Assembly: GCA_963697805.1 (NCBI GenBank)
Contig: CAVOPB010000002.1
Span: 434,001 to 498,000 of the forward strand
Direction of reading: 5' to 3'
Length of the DNA stretch: 64,000 nucleotides
DNA from: VRUE01 sp963697805
GTDB lineage: Bacteria; Actinomycetota; Thermoleophilia; Solirubrobacterales; 70-9
The translations under genes were made by a program, and so were the position numbers. Numbering within the stretch: position 1 is the first letter of the stretch; each line of letters opens with the position of its first letter. Positions 37,244 through 46,192 of this stretch are shown piece by piece. Below the pieces are notes generated by a model. That model was not told the DNA's origin. It searched no databases and worked only from the letters and a program-made list of their open reading frames with translations.

Positions 37244-38189
37244 CGCTCATCCTCCTCGGCTCGACTCCGAGCGCCTCCGCGTCGGCGGTGCCGCGCTCGC
37301 TGACCATCGGGACCTCCATCAACTCGGCCTCCTCCCAGGTTGCAAACACCGACTCCCCTGCGATGGAGCGGGCTGCAAGCAATCCGTAGCGGACGAGCGG
37401 CAGGGGTAGGTGGACCAGCGGCCGCGGCCGGCCGGCCGCGCGGCTGACGAGGTCCGACATCTGGTCGTAGTCGAGCACGTCGGGGCCGGCCAGCTCGAAG
37501 CGGCCTGCCCGGGGTGACTGCAACAGGCGATCCACACAGCCGGCGGCGTCGGCGGCCCAGATCGGCTCAAAGCGCGCCTTGCCGGACCCCGAGACCGGCA
37601 GCACCGGCAGGAACGAGAAGCGGCGCAGCAGGGTGATCCAGGGATCGGAGTGGTCGTAGACGATCGAGGGGGCGAAGATGGTGGTCTCGAGGCCGGAGGT
37701 GGCGATCGCCTGCTCGGCCAGCCACTTGGCGCGGAAGAAGCGGGTCCGCTGCGCCGCCGATGCGTTCAGGGCGCTGAAGAAGACGAAGCGGCGCACCCCG
37801 CTGCGCTCGGCCGCGCGCAGCAGGCGGACCGTCGCCAGCCCGTTCAGCTCCTCGATTCGGTGCGGAGGCTGGTCGCGGATCGTCGCCGCGAGGTGAACGA
37901 CGGTGTCGATCCCGCGCAGCGCCTGGCGCACCAGGTAGGGATCCGACATCTCGCCGAGGTCGCCGAGCGCGATCTGGACGCTGACCCGCCGGTCGCCGAG
38001 TTTGCGCGGTTCGCGGACAAGGCAGCGGACGTCCTCGCCGCGCTCCAGCAGAAGCGGGAGCAGGCGCGACCCGATGCTCCCGGTCGCCCCTGTCAGGAGC
38101 AGCACCGCGGGCTCCGGTGGCTTCGGTCTGCGTCTCCCATTGCTGGACCCAAGGCTAGAGGACCGCTGCGGGCCGACCCGCGGCCTCAA
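37224..38189 (-). CDS. NAD(P)-binding SDR, NDUFA9-like
   Basis: A 321-residue atypical SDR with the dinucleotide motif TGATGSIGSRLL, VVHLAATI near residue 100 and FFSALNAS; the usual catalytic Tyr-x3-Lys is replaced by FRAKWLAEQ, as in the complex-I NDUFA9-like and NmrA-like group that bind NAD(P) and often lack activity. Likely substrate quinone- or lipid-related; unproven. Start at ATG 38189 is the longest; GTG 38105 immediately before the Rossmann strand is possible. Divergent from the ferredoxin gene by 80 nt. Confidence 0.75.
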   Translation of the reverse strand: MRPRVGPQRSSSLGSSNGRRRPKPPEPAVLLLTGATGSIGSRLLPLLLERGEDVRCLVREPRKLGDRRVSVQIALGDLGEMSDPYLVRQALRGIDTVVHLAATIRDQPPHRIEELNGLATVRLLRAAERSGVRRFVFFSALNASAAQRTRFFRAKWLAEQAIATSGLETTIFAPSIVYDHSDPWITLLRRFSFLPVLPVSGSGKARFEPIWAADAAGCVDRLLQSPRAGRFELAGPDVLDYDQMSDLVSRAAGRPRPLVHLPLPLVRYGLLAARSIAGESVFATWEEAELMEVPMVSERGTADAEALGVEPRRMSDVLEDT

Positions 38190-38269
38190 TCTTTAGAATG
38201 TGCGCTCGCGTTGGCGGGGGCCCGTGGCCCCGCCGGGCACCGAAAAGACGAGCTAGGAGAAAACGCCGA

Positions 38270-38536
38270 ATGACCTACGTCATCGCCGAGCCGTGCATCG
38301 GCACCAAGGACAACTCGTGTGTCGAGGTCTGTCCTGTCGATTGCATTCACCCGACCCCGGATGAGCCCGACTACGACTCGGTCGAGATGCTCTACATCGA
38401 CCCCGACGAGTGCATCGACTGCGATGCCTGCGTCGAGGCCTGCCCGGTCGACGCCTGCTTCGCCGAGGACCAGCTCCCGGCCGAGTGGGCGAAATACGCC
38501 GAGATCAACGCCGAGTACTACAAGAGCAAGGTCTAG
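38270..38536 (+). CDS. fdxA: seven-iron ferredoxin
   Basis: An 88-residue electron carrier. Cysteines at 9, 17, 21 and 25 (C-x7-C-x3-CP-x2-C) build the 3Fe-4S cluster side, and those at 48, 51, 54 and 58 (CIDCDACVEACP) the 4Fe-4S cluster: the FdxA pattern of actinobacteria. The acidic C-terminal helix is typical. ATG 38270 follows TAGGAGA; the frame upstream to 38198 has no ribosome site. In actinobacteria such ferredoxins feed P450s and other oxidoreductases; a P450 lies at 56118 but not adjacent. Confidence 0.93.
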   Translation: MTYVIAEPCIGTKDNSCVEVCPVDCIHPTPDEPDYDSVEMLYIDPDECIDCDACVEACPVDACFAEDQLPAEWAKYAEINAEYYKSKV

Positions 38537-38569
38537 CCCCAGGCGTTGCAAGCCGGCCGAGGCGTTCCG

Positions 38570-40189
38570 ATGCTTGGCGGCCTCAGCTGGCGGGAGCTCG
38601 CCGGAGCGAGCCTCGTCCTCGCGGCGATGTCTGTCGTCGTCTTCGGCTGGTACGCGCTCCACGGCGGCTTTATCGCCGACGATTGGGTCAACGCCGACCG
38701 CTACTACTTCCACACCGGCTCAGGGTTCTGGGGGGCCGTCCAGAACTATCAGACGCCGAGTAGGCCGGTGGCGGCGCTGTATGTCTCGCTGACGTACGCG
38801 GCGCTGGGCACGCACTTCCATCTCCACCTGGCTCTCTCCGTGGCGCTCGCGGCGTTCCTCTCGGTCGCCCTCTTCGCCTTCCTGCGCACGGTCGGGCTCG
38901 AGACCTTGCTGGCACTGGCGGCCGCCGCGCTCCTGCTCGTCTTTCCCTCCTCGGACTCGACCCGCTTCTGGAGCACCGGCAGCCAGATCGACCTCTTCAT
39001 CGGCCTCTACCTCGTCGCCGCGATGATCGCAATCGCCGGGCGCAGGAAATTCGGGCCCGACCCGACGCGACCCGCGGTCGCCACCCAGGCGCTCGCCTCG
39101 GTGCTCGCGGCCACCGCCGTGGCCGGCTACGAGATCGTCGCCCCGGCGGTGCTGCTCTCCGGCATCCTCTATCGCTTGGTCTGCGGTCGCGGAGGGGTCG
39201 TCTGGCGGTCGGTCCTCGACGCAGTTCCCACCCTGCTGGTCCTACTCATCTTCAGCCGGAAGTTCGGCAACGGCGGCGTGGAGCACGGCCTCGGCCTGTT
39301 CGACAATCTGCGCCTGGTCGCCGACGGCGCCGTCTCGGTGCTGGGTTACTCGATCTACCCGAGTCGCGGGATCTCCCCCTGGCCGGTGCTAGCCGCCGCC
39401 GCCGCGGTCATCTGCGTCATCCTGGTTGTCCGGTGGCGCGCGGCGCCGACGCCCGGTCGCGAGGCGATCGTCCGCTGGCTGCGCCCGATTCTGCTGGCGA
39501 TCGGAGGCGTCGCCGTCGGCTACCTGATGATCGTCCCGAAGGCGGACCAGTACCCCCTTTACGCCCCAGGCGTCCAGAATCGTGTCAACTGCTTCGCTGC
39601 GCTCGGGATCAGCGTCCTGGTGGTGCTTCTGATCGCGGCGGTCGCATCGATTCTCGTCGCCGCCCTTCCACGCCTCTCGGAGGATGTCCGAGCCCCGCTT
39701 CGCCAGGCGGTCACGGCCGTCCTCTTCCTCGGCATCCTCGCCGTCTACGTGGTGCGCATCAGCGAAGACGAAGAACGGTGGAGGACCGCTGCCGCCATCC
39801 AAGCCCAGATCCTCGCTGGGGCGCATGCCCTGGTGCCATCGCCACCGGCCCGCGCCACGATCTTCACCTCCCCGAGCCCGGGATACTCGGCTCCCAGCAT
39901 CCCCATATTCGGCGGTGGCGGGAACGACGACGAGCTCTCCGCCTTCAGGGTCAGCTACGACAGCGGCCGTCTGCGGGCGTTCCCCTTGCTCGAAGCGGTT
40001 GGCGTCACCTGCGGCCCGCGGACGATGTGGACCTCCGACACAGGGAAAAGCGAGACTGATTACGGAAAGGCGATCCTCGTCGATTTCCGCGCCTCCACGG
40101 TGCGCCGGCCGCGCAATAGGCGGGAGTGCCTTGAGGACAGCGCGGCGATGAAGCCGTTCGGCCAGATCAACCTCTCGGAAGAGTGGTGA
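38570..40189 (+). CDS. multi-pass membrane protein, GT-C-like
   Basis: A 539-residue protein with about 11 membrane helices. The first external loop carries FIADDWVNADRYYFHTG, an acidic pair where GT-C glycosyltransferases place their catalytic residue. A soluble C-terminal part of about 100 residues contains SPSPGYSAPSIPIFGGGGNDDELSAF. No exact family is recognised; it resembles the protein at 1430-2809 in layout. ATG 38570 is preferred over TTG 38546. It is 33 nt after the ferredoxin and convergent with mrp with a 3-base gap. Confidence 0.6.
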   Translation: MLGGLSWRELAGASLVLAAMSVVVFGWYALHGGFIADDWVNADRYYFHTGSGFWGAVQNYQTPSRPVAALYVSLTYAALGTHFHLHLALSVALAAFLSVALFAFLRTVGLETLLALAAAALLLVFPSSDSTRFWSTGSQIDLFIGLYLVAAMIAIAGRRKFGPDPTRPAVATQALASVLAATAVAGYEIVAPAVLLSGILYRLVCGRGGVVWRSVLDAVPTLLVLLIFSRKFGNGGVEHGLGLFDNLRLVADGAVSVLGYSIYPSRGISPWPVLAAAAAVICVILVVRWRAAPTPGREAIVRWLRPILLAIGGVAVGYLMIVPKADQYPLYAPGVQNRVNCFAALGISVLVVLLIAAVASILVAALPRLSEDVRAPLRQAVTAVLFLGILAVYVVRISEDEERWRTAAAIQAQILAGAHALVPSPPARATIFTSPSPGYSAPSIPIFGGGGNDDELSAFRVSYDSGRLRAFPLLEAVGVTCGPRTMWTSDTGKSETDYGKAILVDFRASTVRRPRNRRECLEDSAAMKPFGQINLSEEW

Positions 40190-40192
40190 GGG

Positions 40193-41341
40193 CTACTGGA
40201 CGACCGGCAGCGGGGTGCCGCTGAGCGGCTGCTGCTCGGCGACCGCGGGGGTCGCCTGCAGGACCGGCAGCTCCTGCGGGGTCGCGGCGACGATTCCGCG
40301 GGCCGCGTCACGGATCGCCTGTGAGGCCGGAGCGTCGGGCTCGGCGGTGACAAGGGGCGAGCCGTTGTCGGCATGCTCGCGAAGGGCCTCCGAGAGGGGG
40401 ACCTTGCCGAGCAGCGGCACGTCGAGCTCATCGGCCAGGGCCTGGCCGCCGCCCTCGCCGAAGATCGTGAACCGCTCGCCGTCGGGTGTCGTGAAGCCGG
40501 ACATGTTCTCGATCACCCCGAGCATCTCGAGGTCGAACTTGGAGGCCATCTCGGCGCTGCGGCGGGCCACCGACTGGGCCGCCGGCTGCGGGGTGGTGAC
40601 GACCAGGAACTTGGCCTGCGGCAGCAGTTGCGCCAGCGTCATCGAGACGTCCCCGGTCCCGGGAGGCATGTCGAGCAGCAGGTACTCGAGGTCGCCCCAG
40701 GCGACGTCCTCGAGGAACTGCTGGATCGCCTTGTGGAGCATCGGCCCGCGCCAGACGACCGCGGAGTTCTCCTCGACGAAGAAGCCGATCGACATCACCT
40801 TCACCCCGCCCGGCGAGTCGAGCGGCAGGATCTTGCGCTCGGCGTTGACGTCGGGTTTGCGATTGACGCCGAGCATGCGCGGGATCGAGTAGCCGTAGAC
40901 GTCGCAGTCGAGGGCCCCCGCGGGGTGGCCTTCGGCGGTCAGCGCCGCGGCGAGGTTGGCGGTCATCGTCGACTTGCCGACCCCGCCCTTGCCCGAGGCG
41001 ACGCAGATCACGTTCTTGACCTGGGCCAGCGCGCCCTCGGGGAGACTGCCGCGGCCGAGGGCTTTCTGAAGGTTCCCCTTCTCCTCGTCGGAGAGGACGT
41101 CGAAGCCGACCGCGACCTCGGTCACGCCGTCGAGCGCGGACACCTGCTGCGCCACCGCCCCTTCGAAGTGGGAGCGGATCGGGCAGCCGGCGGTGGTCAG
41201 CGAGACGACGACCTCGACCCTGCCGCTGTCGTTGATCTCGATCGAGCGCACCATGCCGAGCTCGACGATCGAGCGCCGCAGCTCGGGGTCGATCACGGTC
41301 CGCAGGCTCTCGGTGATCTGGTCCTTGGTCGGAAGTGCCAT
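40193..41341 (-). CDS. mrp: Mrp/ApbC-type Fe-S cluster carrier ATPase
   Basis: A 382-residue protein with an N-terminal MIP18/DUF59 domain (residues 1-85, TAGCPIRSH) and a P-loop ATPase domain with the deviant Walker A GKGGVGKST at 117-125, DCDVYG and LLLDMPPGTGD. It would bind and deliver Fe-S clusters. The paired CxxC that ligates the bridging cluster in many Mrp proteins is absent: the spot reads ENMSGFTTPDGERFTIFG. As far as I know mycobacterial Mrp has the same replacement, so this is probably a lineage form. The C-terminus has a 40-residue Q/P-rich tail. Confidence 0.9.
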   Translation of the reverse strand: MALPTKDQITESLRTVIDPELRRSIVELGMVRSIEINDSGRVEVVVSLTTAGCPIRSHFEGAVAQQVSALDGVTEVAVGFDVLSDEEKGNLQKALGRGSLPEGALAQVKNVICVASGKGGVGKSTMTANLAAALTAEGHPAGALDCDVYGYSIPRMLGVNRKPDVNAERKILPLDSPGGVKVMSIGFFVEENSAVVWRGPMLHKAIQQFLEDVAWGDLEYLLLDMPPGTGDVSMTLAQLLPQAKFLVVTTPQPAAQSVARRSAEMASKFDLEMLGVIENMSGFTTPDGERFTIFGEGGGQALADELDVPLLGKVPLSEALREHADNGSPLVTAEPDAPASQAIRDAARGIVAATPQELPVLQATPAVAEQQPLSGTPLPVVQ

Positions 41342-41428
41342 CTAGCCCATTCTCGCAGAGCCGGTCCGGGGGGAGAGATCTCGGCGCTGGGGCCTTGGCC
41401 CCGAACAGAAGTCGTCAGAGGAGGCTGG

Positions 41429-43690
41429 ATGTCGGGTGCACGCATCGCGGTGGTGAGGATCGTCGGGCTCGGGCTTGCGCTTGCGCTCGCCCTGCTGCTG
41501 CTCCTCGCGCGCGATGCCGAGGCCGGCAAGTATTCGGTCGCCCAGTGCGGCTGGTACGTCGGCATCGATGCCGGTTGGGCCGACACGACCGGCGGCGCAA
41601 AGTTCCGCCCCGAGGCCTTCTGCGCGGTCGCGCCGGGCGCCGACCCCTTCGACGGCGTCCACGTCAAGAGCTTCACCCAGGCTTCGGGGACGGTCTCCGG
41701 CACCCGCTTCGCCCGTTGGCGCTGGGACGCGCCCCCCGGCACCGCGATCACCCGCATCACCGGCACCTGGTGGCAGGCGCTCCACGACGGGATCGAGCAG
41801 CGGATCGGGACGATGTCGCCCGCCGGCTTCTCGCCCTTCGCGGTCGCGACTGTCACCAATGTCACCCCGCGGAGCTTCGTCGCCGGGTTCTCGCCGCCGG
41901 CGCCTGCGATCGAGGACCGGTTGCTCTGCGCGCGCGCCGAAGCGAAGTGGTGCAGCCTCGAACCCGGCTCCTGGTCGGCGGTCCGGGCGCTGACGATCAC
42001 GGTCGAAGACAACGGCGTCCCCGCCGCCGCGATCGGCGGCGACCTCACCGCCGGCGGCTGGCGTCGCGGGGTTCAGAGCTTCGGGTTCTCGGGCAATGAC
42101 GGCGGCAGCGGGGTCCGCTTCGGTGAAACCTCGATCGACGGCGGCCGCGTCGACCTCACCGAGTACCTCTGCCAGAAGGTGCAGATCAGCGGCGAGTGGC
42201 GCGGGACCCGGATGCAGCCATGCCTGACCCTGGTCGGGGGGTCGGGGGCTGTCGACACGAATCGCTTCAGCGATGGCCCCCACACCCTTGGCCACTGCGC
42301 GACCGACTTCGCCGGCAACGTCGGCTGCGCCGCTCCCCGCACCGTGCTGATCGACAACAACCCGCCTGCAGGCCCCCACACGCCGTCGCTCGCCGGTGGG
42401 GACGGCTGGCGGCGTACGGACGACTTCGACCTCTCGTGGGCAAATCCCGACCAGGGGCGGGCGAGCCCGATCTGGGGCGCCTACTGGCGGATTACCGGGC
42501 CCGGCGGATTCGACACCGGGGTGAAGCTCGCGCCCGGGCAGTGGGTCACCTCGCTCACCGATCGCTCGGTTCCGGCCGCCGGCGCGTACACGCTCCACCT
42601 CTGGCTGCGCGACGAAGCCGGCAACGACGCCGCCTCGACCGCGGTCGAGGTGCCGCTTCTGCTCGACACCATCGCTCCCGGTGTCTCCTTCGAGCAGACA
42701 CCCGAGCGCGAGCCCGACGAGGAGTTGCCGAGCACGATCGCGGCGCTCGTCACCGACGCCCACTCGGGCCCGGCGGGCGGGGCGATCAGCATCCGGCGCC
42801 TCGGCGCCGACAACTGGGTCGAGCTGCCGACCAAGCTCGCCCCAGGCGTCGCCGCAAGCTCCGCCCGCCTGGTGGCGGCGCTGCCCCGCGACCTCGGGCC
42901 CGGCACCTACCTGTTCCGCGCCGACGCCGCCGACGACGCGGGCAACACCGCGACGAGCACCCGGCGCGCCGACGGCACCGAGATGGCCCTGCGCAGGGTT
43001 GCCGTGGCCCAGCGGGCGCGCGACGCCGCGGCGGCGGGTAGGGACAGGACCCGCCTCTTCGCCAGGCTCCGTTGGCGGCACCGCAGCGGCCCCAAACTCA
43101 CCGTCCCGTTCGGCGTCGCCGCCACCCTCAGCGGCCGCCTCGTCACCGCCGATGGTGCCGGGCTCGCCGGGCGGGCGCTGCGGATCGTCTCGCGGCCATC
43201 CCGTGGCGCCCTGGCCAAGCGCCGGGTGGACGAGGTCCGCACTGGGTCGCACGGCGGCTTCCGGCTGCGGCTTGCGGCGGGGCCCTCGCGGCGGATCACC
43301 GTCAGCTTCGCCGGAGACGAGCGCCTCGACGGATCGCGCCGCCTGGGCATCGCGCTCCGGGTGCGCGGCGGGCTCCGCCTCGACGCAGTGCCAAGCGCGG
43401 TCCGGACCGGTGGGGTCGTTCATTTCTCCGGCCGGGTTCGGACCCGCGGGGCGCCGCTGCCACGGCGCGGCAAGCTGATCGCGATCCAGTACTACGAGGC
43501 GGAGGCCGGTCGGTGGCGTCCGGTCCTGTTCGTCCGCAGCGATCGGAGCGGATATTTCCGCGCCCGCTACCGGTTTCGCTACGTCAGTGGGGCGGCGAGG
43601 ATCAGATTCCGCGCCGTCGCCCTGGCCGAGGAGCGCTGGCCCTACTCGACCGGCGCCTCGGCGGCGTTGATCGTCCGCGTCAGCGGCTGA
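41429..43690 (+). CDS. large secreted protein with Ig-like domains
   Basis: A 753-residue exported protein. Signal peptide VVGLGLALALALLLLLARDAEA (approximate), then a cysteine-containing N-terminal domain (QCGWYVGIDAGWADT), and several beta-sandwich segments. DEAGNDAASTAVEVPLLLDTIAPG and DDAGNTATSTRRADG are the linkers typical of bacterial Ig-like domains; the last 220 residues carry two carboxypeptidase-regulatory-like folds (LSGRLVTADGAGLAGRAL; FSGRVRTRGAPLPRRGKLIAIQ). Likely a cell-surface protein. ATG 41429 follows AGAGGAGG; the upstream open frame belongs to the shadow of mrp. No catalytic motif seen. Confidence 0.7.
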   Translation: MSGARIAVVRIVGLGLALALALLLLLARDAEAGKYSVAQCGWYVGIDAGWADTTGGAKFRPEAFCAVAPGADPFDGVHVKSFTQASGTVSGTRFARWRWDAPPGTAITRITGTWWQALHDGIEQRIGTMSPAGFSPFAVATVTNVTPRSFVAGFSPPAPAIEDRLLCARAEAKWCSLEPGSWSAVRALTITVEDNGVPAAAIGGDLTAGGWRRGVQSFGFSGNDGGSGVRFGETSIDGGRVDLTEYLCQKVQISGEWRGTRMQPCLTLVGGSGAVDTNRFSDGPHTLGHCATDFAGNVGCAAPRTVLIDNNPPAGPHTPSLAGGDGWRRTDDFDLSWANPDQGRASPIWGAYWRITGPGGFDTGVKLAPGQWVTSLTDRSVPAAGAYTLHLWLRDEAGNDAASTAVEVPLLLDTIAPGVSFEQTPEREPDEELPSTIAALVTDAHSGPAGGAISIRRLGADNWVELPTKLAPGVAASSARLVAALPRDLGPGTYLFRADAADDAGNTATSTRRADGTEMALRRVAVAQRARDAAAAGRDRTRLFARLRWRHRSGPKLTVPFGVAATLSGRLVTADGAGLAGRALRIVSRPSRGALAKRRVDEVRTGSHGGFRLRLAAGPSRRITVSFAGDERLDGSRRLGIALRVRGGLRLDAVPSAVRTGGVVHFSGRVRTRGAPLPRRGKLIAIQYYEAEAGRWRPVLFVRSDRSGYFRARYRFRYVSGAARIRFRAVALAEERWPYSTGASAALIVRVSG

Positions 43691-43703
43691 TCGATAGGGT
43701 GCA

Positions 43704-44192
43704 ATGAGTGCGAAGCACGAACATTCTTCATTGATGTCGCGGGCCACCCTCCACACCAGCGCCGGGCCGATCGTCGTCGAGCTGCACGACGAGGACGCCC
43801 CGAAGACGGTCGAGAACTTCCGCAAGCTCGCCGGCGAAGGCTTCTACGACGGCCTCATCTTCCACCGCGTCATCCCCGACTTCATGATCCAGGGGGGATG
43901 CCCGGAAGGGACCGGCACCGGTGGCCCCGGCTACACCTTCGAGGACGAGTTCAACGACCACAAGGTGGTCAAGGGCGCCTTGGCGATGGCCAACGCCGGA
44001 CCGAATACCAACGGCTCGCAGTTCTTCATCGTCACCACCGACTCGGCGCCATGGCTCGACGGCAAGCACACGGTCTTCGGCGCCGTCGTCGAGGGGATGG
44101 ACGCGGTCGAGGCGGTTGAGGGGACGGCGACCGACGCCGGCGACCGGCCGCTCGAGCCGCAGACGATCGAGCGCGTCGAGCTCTCCGAGTAG
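43704..44192 (+). CDS. ppiB: peptidyl-prolyl cis-trans isomerase, cyclophilin type
   Basis: A 162-residue cyclophilin that speeds proline isomerisation in folding. FHRVIPDFMIQGGCPEGTGTGGPGY holds the catalytic Arg and Phe; ALAMANAGPNTNGSQFFI is the second half of the site, and KHTVFGAVVEGMD the C-terminal conserved motif. No signal peptide, so cytoplasmic. Start ATG 43704 or ATG 43734 (MSRATLHTSAG) are both possible; the shorter begins at the first strand. It lies 13 nt after the secreted protein and is convergent with padR. Confidence 0.92.
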   Translation: MSAKHEHSSLMSRATLHTSAGPIVVELHDEDAPKTVENFRKLAGEGFYDGLIFHRVIPDFMIQGGCPEGTGTGGPGYTFEDEFNDHKVVKGALAMANAGPNTNGSQFFIVTTDSAPWLDGKHTVFGAVVEGMDAVEAVEGTATDAGDRPLEPQTIERVELSE

Positions 44193-44193
44193 C

Positions 44194-44703
44194 TCACTCC
44201 TCCAGCCGCGACCAGAACAGCAGCCATTCCCGCTCGCTGGCGATCCCGGCCTCGAGGGTGATCCGGACTCCCGATGGCAGGTTCTCGCCGCCGATCTCGA
44301 GGACGCGTTCGTACTCCTCCAATTTCGCCTGGTGGGCGGCGAGCTGTCTCGTCGCCAGCGGGCCGGGATCGGCGCCGAAGAAGACCTTGAGCAGCGCCTT
44401 GTCGCGGAGCTCGGGCAGCTCATCGGTCGTCTCCGCCAGCCAGTCCGCCAGCGCCTTGCGGCCCTTGGCGGTGATCCGGTAGTGCCTGCGACGTCTGCCC
44501 TTCTGCTCGCGGCGCTCGGTCAGGTAGCCCGCGGCGGCCAGCCGTTCGGGCTCGGAGTAGAGCTGGGCGTGCTGCAGCGACCAGAAGTTGCCGAGGCTCG
44601 CGGCGACGCCGAGTTTGAGGTCATATGGGGTCGACTCCCCGGCCGCGTCGAGCATGCCGAGGACGATGTAGGAGGTGTTGGTTAGGCGGATCTCGCTTGA
44701 CAT
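44194..44703 (-). CDS. PadR family transcription repressor
   Basis: A 169-residue regulator with the PadR winged helix (TNTSYIVLGMLDAAGESTPYDLK, then LYSEPERLAAAGYLTERRE and RRHYRITAKGRKAL) and a C-terminal Vir-type dimerisation helix pair (LRDKALLKVFFGADP). ATG 44703 is selected; an upstream ATG at 44751 would place the operator inside the coding sequence. It is divergent from the carotenoid oxygenase gene, and its start codon overlaps that gene's -35 box. It probably represses both. Confidence 0.85.
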   Translation of the reverse strand: MSSEIRLTNTSYIVLGMLDAAGESTPYDLKLGVAASLGNFWSLQHAQLYSEPERLAAAGYLTERREQKGRRRRHYRITAKGRKALADWLAETTDELPELRDKALLKVFFGADPGPLATRQLAAHQAKLEEYERVLEIGGENLPSGVRITLEAGIASEREWLLFWSRLEE

Positions 44704-44745
44704 GGATTCTGGTTGGGAGTATAAGAAGAACCGTCCATAATGGAC
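44697..44745 (+). promoter_or_regulatory. carotenoid-oxygenase promoter with PadR-type operator
   Basis: TTGACA at 44697-44702, a 17-base spacer and TATAAG at 44720-44725 form a near-consensus sigma-70 promoter for the plus-strand gene. GTCCAT-A-ATGGAC at 44733-44745, a perfect 6-1-6 palindrome, covers the expected transcript start. On the minus strand TTGACG and TATACT boxes overlap it, though their spacing of 22 is long. The arrangement fits repression of both genes by the adjacent PadR. Confidence 0.7.
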
Positions 44746-44764
44746 CGTCAACCAAGGAGGAATG

Positions 44765-46192
44765 ATGGCGGCTGAGGCGCAGACGGTAACCGGCAGGGGC
44801 TACAGGTTGGGCTTCGAGACCCTGGACTCCGAGATTTCGCTCGACTCCCTTCCCGTTGAGGGATCGCTCCCCGATTGGCTGGTCGGGACCCTGATCCGGA
44901 ACGGCCCCGCCAAGTACGAGGTCGGCGAGAGGCGCCTGCGGCACTGGTTCGACGGGCTGGCGATGCTGCACCGGTTCAGCTTCGGCGGCGGCCGGGTCTC
45001 ATATGCGAACCGCTTCCTGCACACGAATGCCTACCGCGAGGCCGAGCAGGGCCGGATCTCCTACCGCGAGTTCGCGACCGACCCCTGCCGCTCGATCTTC
45101 AGGCGGGCGGCGACGATGTTCCGGCCCGACTTCTCGGACAACTGCAACGTCAACCTCGCGAAGCTCGGGGACGAGTACATCGCGATGACCGAGACGCCGC
45201 TCCCGATCGCCTTCGACCCGGAGACGCTCGACGCGCTCGGGGTCGCCTACGAGGTGCCCGGCATCCACGCCACCGCGCACCCCCACCACGACCGCGAGAC
45301 CGGTGAGCTGCTCGCCTACGTCACCCACTTCGGGCCTCGCTCCGAGTACCGCCTGTATGCCCAACGCGACCGCTCTCACCAGCGGCGGATCGGGTCCAAA
45401 CGCGTCGCCGAGCCCTCCTACATGCACAGCTTCGCGTTGACCGAGCGCTATCTCGTCCTCGTCACCTTCCCACTCGTCGTCAACCCGCTCCAGCTCGCGC
45501 TCAGCGGACGCCCGTTCATCGAGAACTATCGCTGGAAGCCGGAGCTCGGGACCGAGTTCCTGATCTTCGATCGCGGCAGCGGCGAGCTGGTCCGCACCGT
45601 CGAGGCCGAGCCCTGCTTCTGCTTCCACCACATCAACGCCTTCGAGCGCGGTTCCGAGATCGTCATCGACATGGCCTCCTACGAGGACGCGGCGATCGTC
45701 GACTCCCTCTTCCTCGATCGCGTCCGAACCGACCCGCCCACCGGATCGGCACTGGCGCGGCCGGTCCGCTACCGGATCCTGCCCGATCGCGACGGTGCGA
45801 TCGAAGAGGAGTTGAGCGACGCGGCGCTGGAGCTACCGCAGGTCGATTACGGGGAGCGGAATGGCCGCCCCTACCGTTTCCTCTACGCGGTCGGCGCCCA
45901 CCGCGACGGCGATGCGCCGGACTTCATCGACCAACTGATCAAGCTCGACGTCGAGAGTGGCGAGGAGACAACCTGGTTCGAGCCGGGCACATACCCGGGG
46001 GAGCCGGTCTTCGTTCCCTCTCCGGAGCCCGATCGGGGCGAGGACGAGGGCGTCCTGCTGTCGGTGGTGCTCGACAGCCGCAGCGGCTCCTCGTTCCTGC
46101 TCGTCCTCGACGCCGAGACGCTGACCGAGCTCGGTCGGGCGCGGGTCCCTCACCACATCCCGTTCGGGTTCCACGGCCATTACTTCCGCTAG
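44765..46192 (+). CDS. carotenoid cleavage oxygenase (RPE65 family)
   Basis: A 475-residue non-haem iron dioxygenase that would split a carotenoid or related polyene double bond. The four iron histidines are recognisable: about 172 in HATAHPHHD, 221 in SYMHSFAL, 289 in CFHHINAF and the last in GFHGHYF at the C-terminus. LVGTLIRNGPAKYEVG at the start is the family's conserved opening. AAGGAGG lies four bases before ATG 44765; the ATG at 44762 is too close. Likely controlled by the divergent PadR. No carotenoid biosynthesis gene is in the window, so the substrate is open. Confidence 0.9.
   Translation: MAAEAQTVTGRGYRLGFETLDSEISLDSLPVEGSLPDWLVGTLIRNGPAKYEVGERRLRHWFDGLAMLHRFSFGGGRVSYANRFLHTNAYREAEQGRISYREFATDPCRSIFRRAATMFRPDFSDNCNVNLAKLGDEYIAMTETPLPIAFDPETLDALGVAYEVPGIHATAHPHHDRETGELLAYVTHFGPRSEYRLYAQRDRSHQRRIGSKRVAEPSYMHSFALTERYLVLVTFPLVVNPLQLALSGRPFIENYRWKPELGTEFLIFDRGSGELVRTVEAEPCFCFHHINAFERGSEIVIDMASYEDAAIVDSLFLDRVRTDPPTGSALARPVRYRILPDRDGAIEEELSDAALELPQVDYGERNGRPYRFLYAVGAHRDGDAPDFIDQLIKLDVESGEETTWFEPGTYPGEPVFVPSPEPDRGEDEGVLLSVVLDSRSGSSFLLVLDAETLTELGRARVPHHIPFGFHGHYFR

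Noticed and set aside
40193..41341. Missing CxxC in Mrp as a sign of degeneration
   Set aside because: The same replacement is, as far as I recall, usual in actinobacterial Mrp; the rest of the protein is well conserved.
41342..43825. 827-codon minus-strand frame opposite the large secreted protein
   Set aside because: Low-complexity arginine/glycine/proline sequence spanning several genes; the plus-strand frame has a signal peptide and Ig-like linkers.
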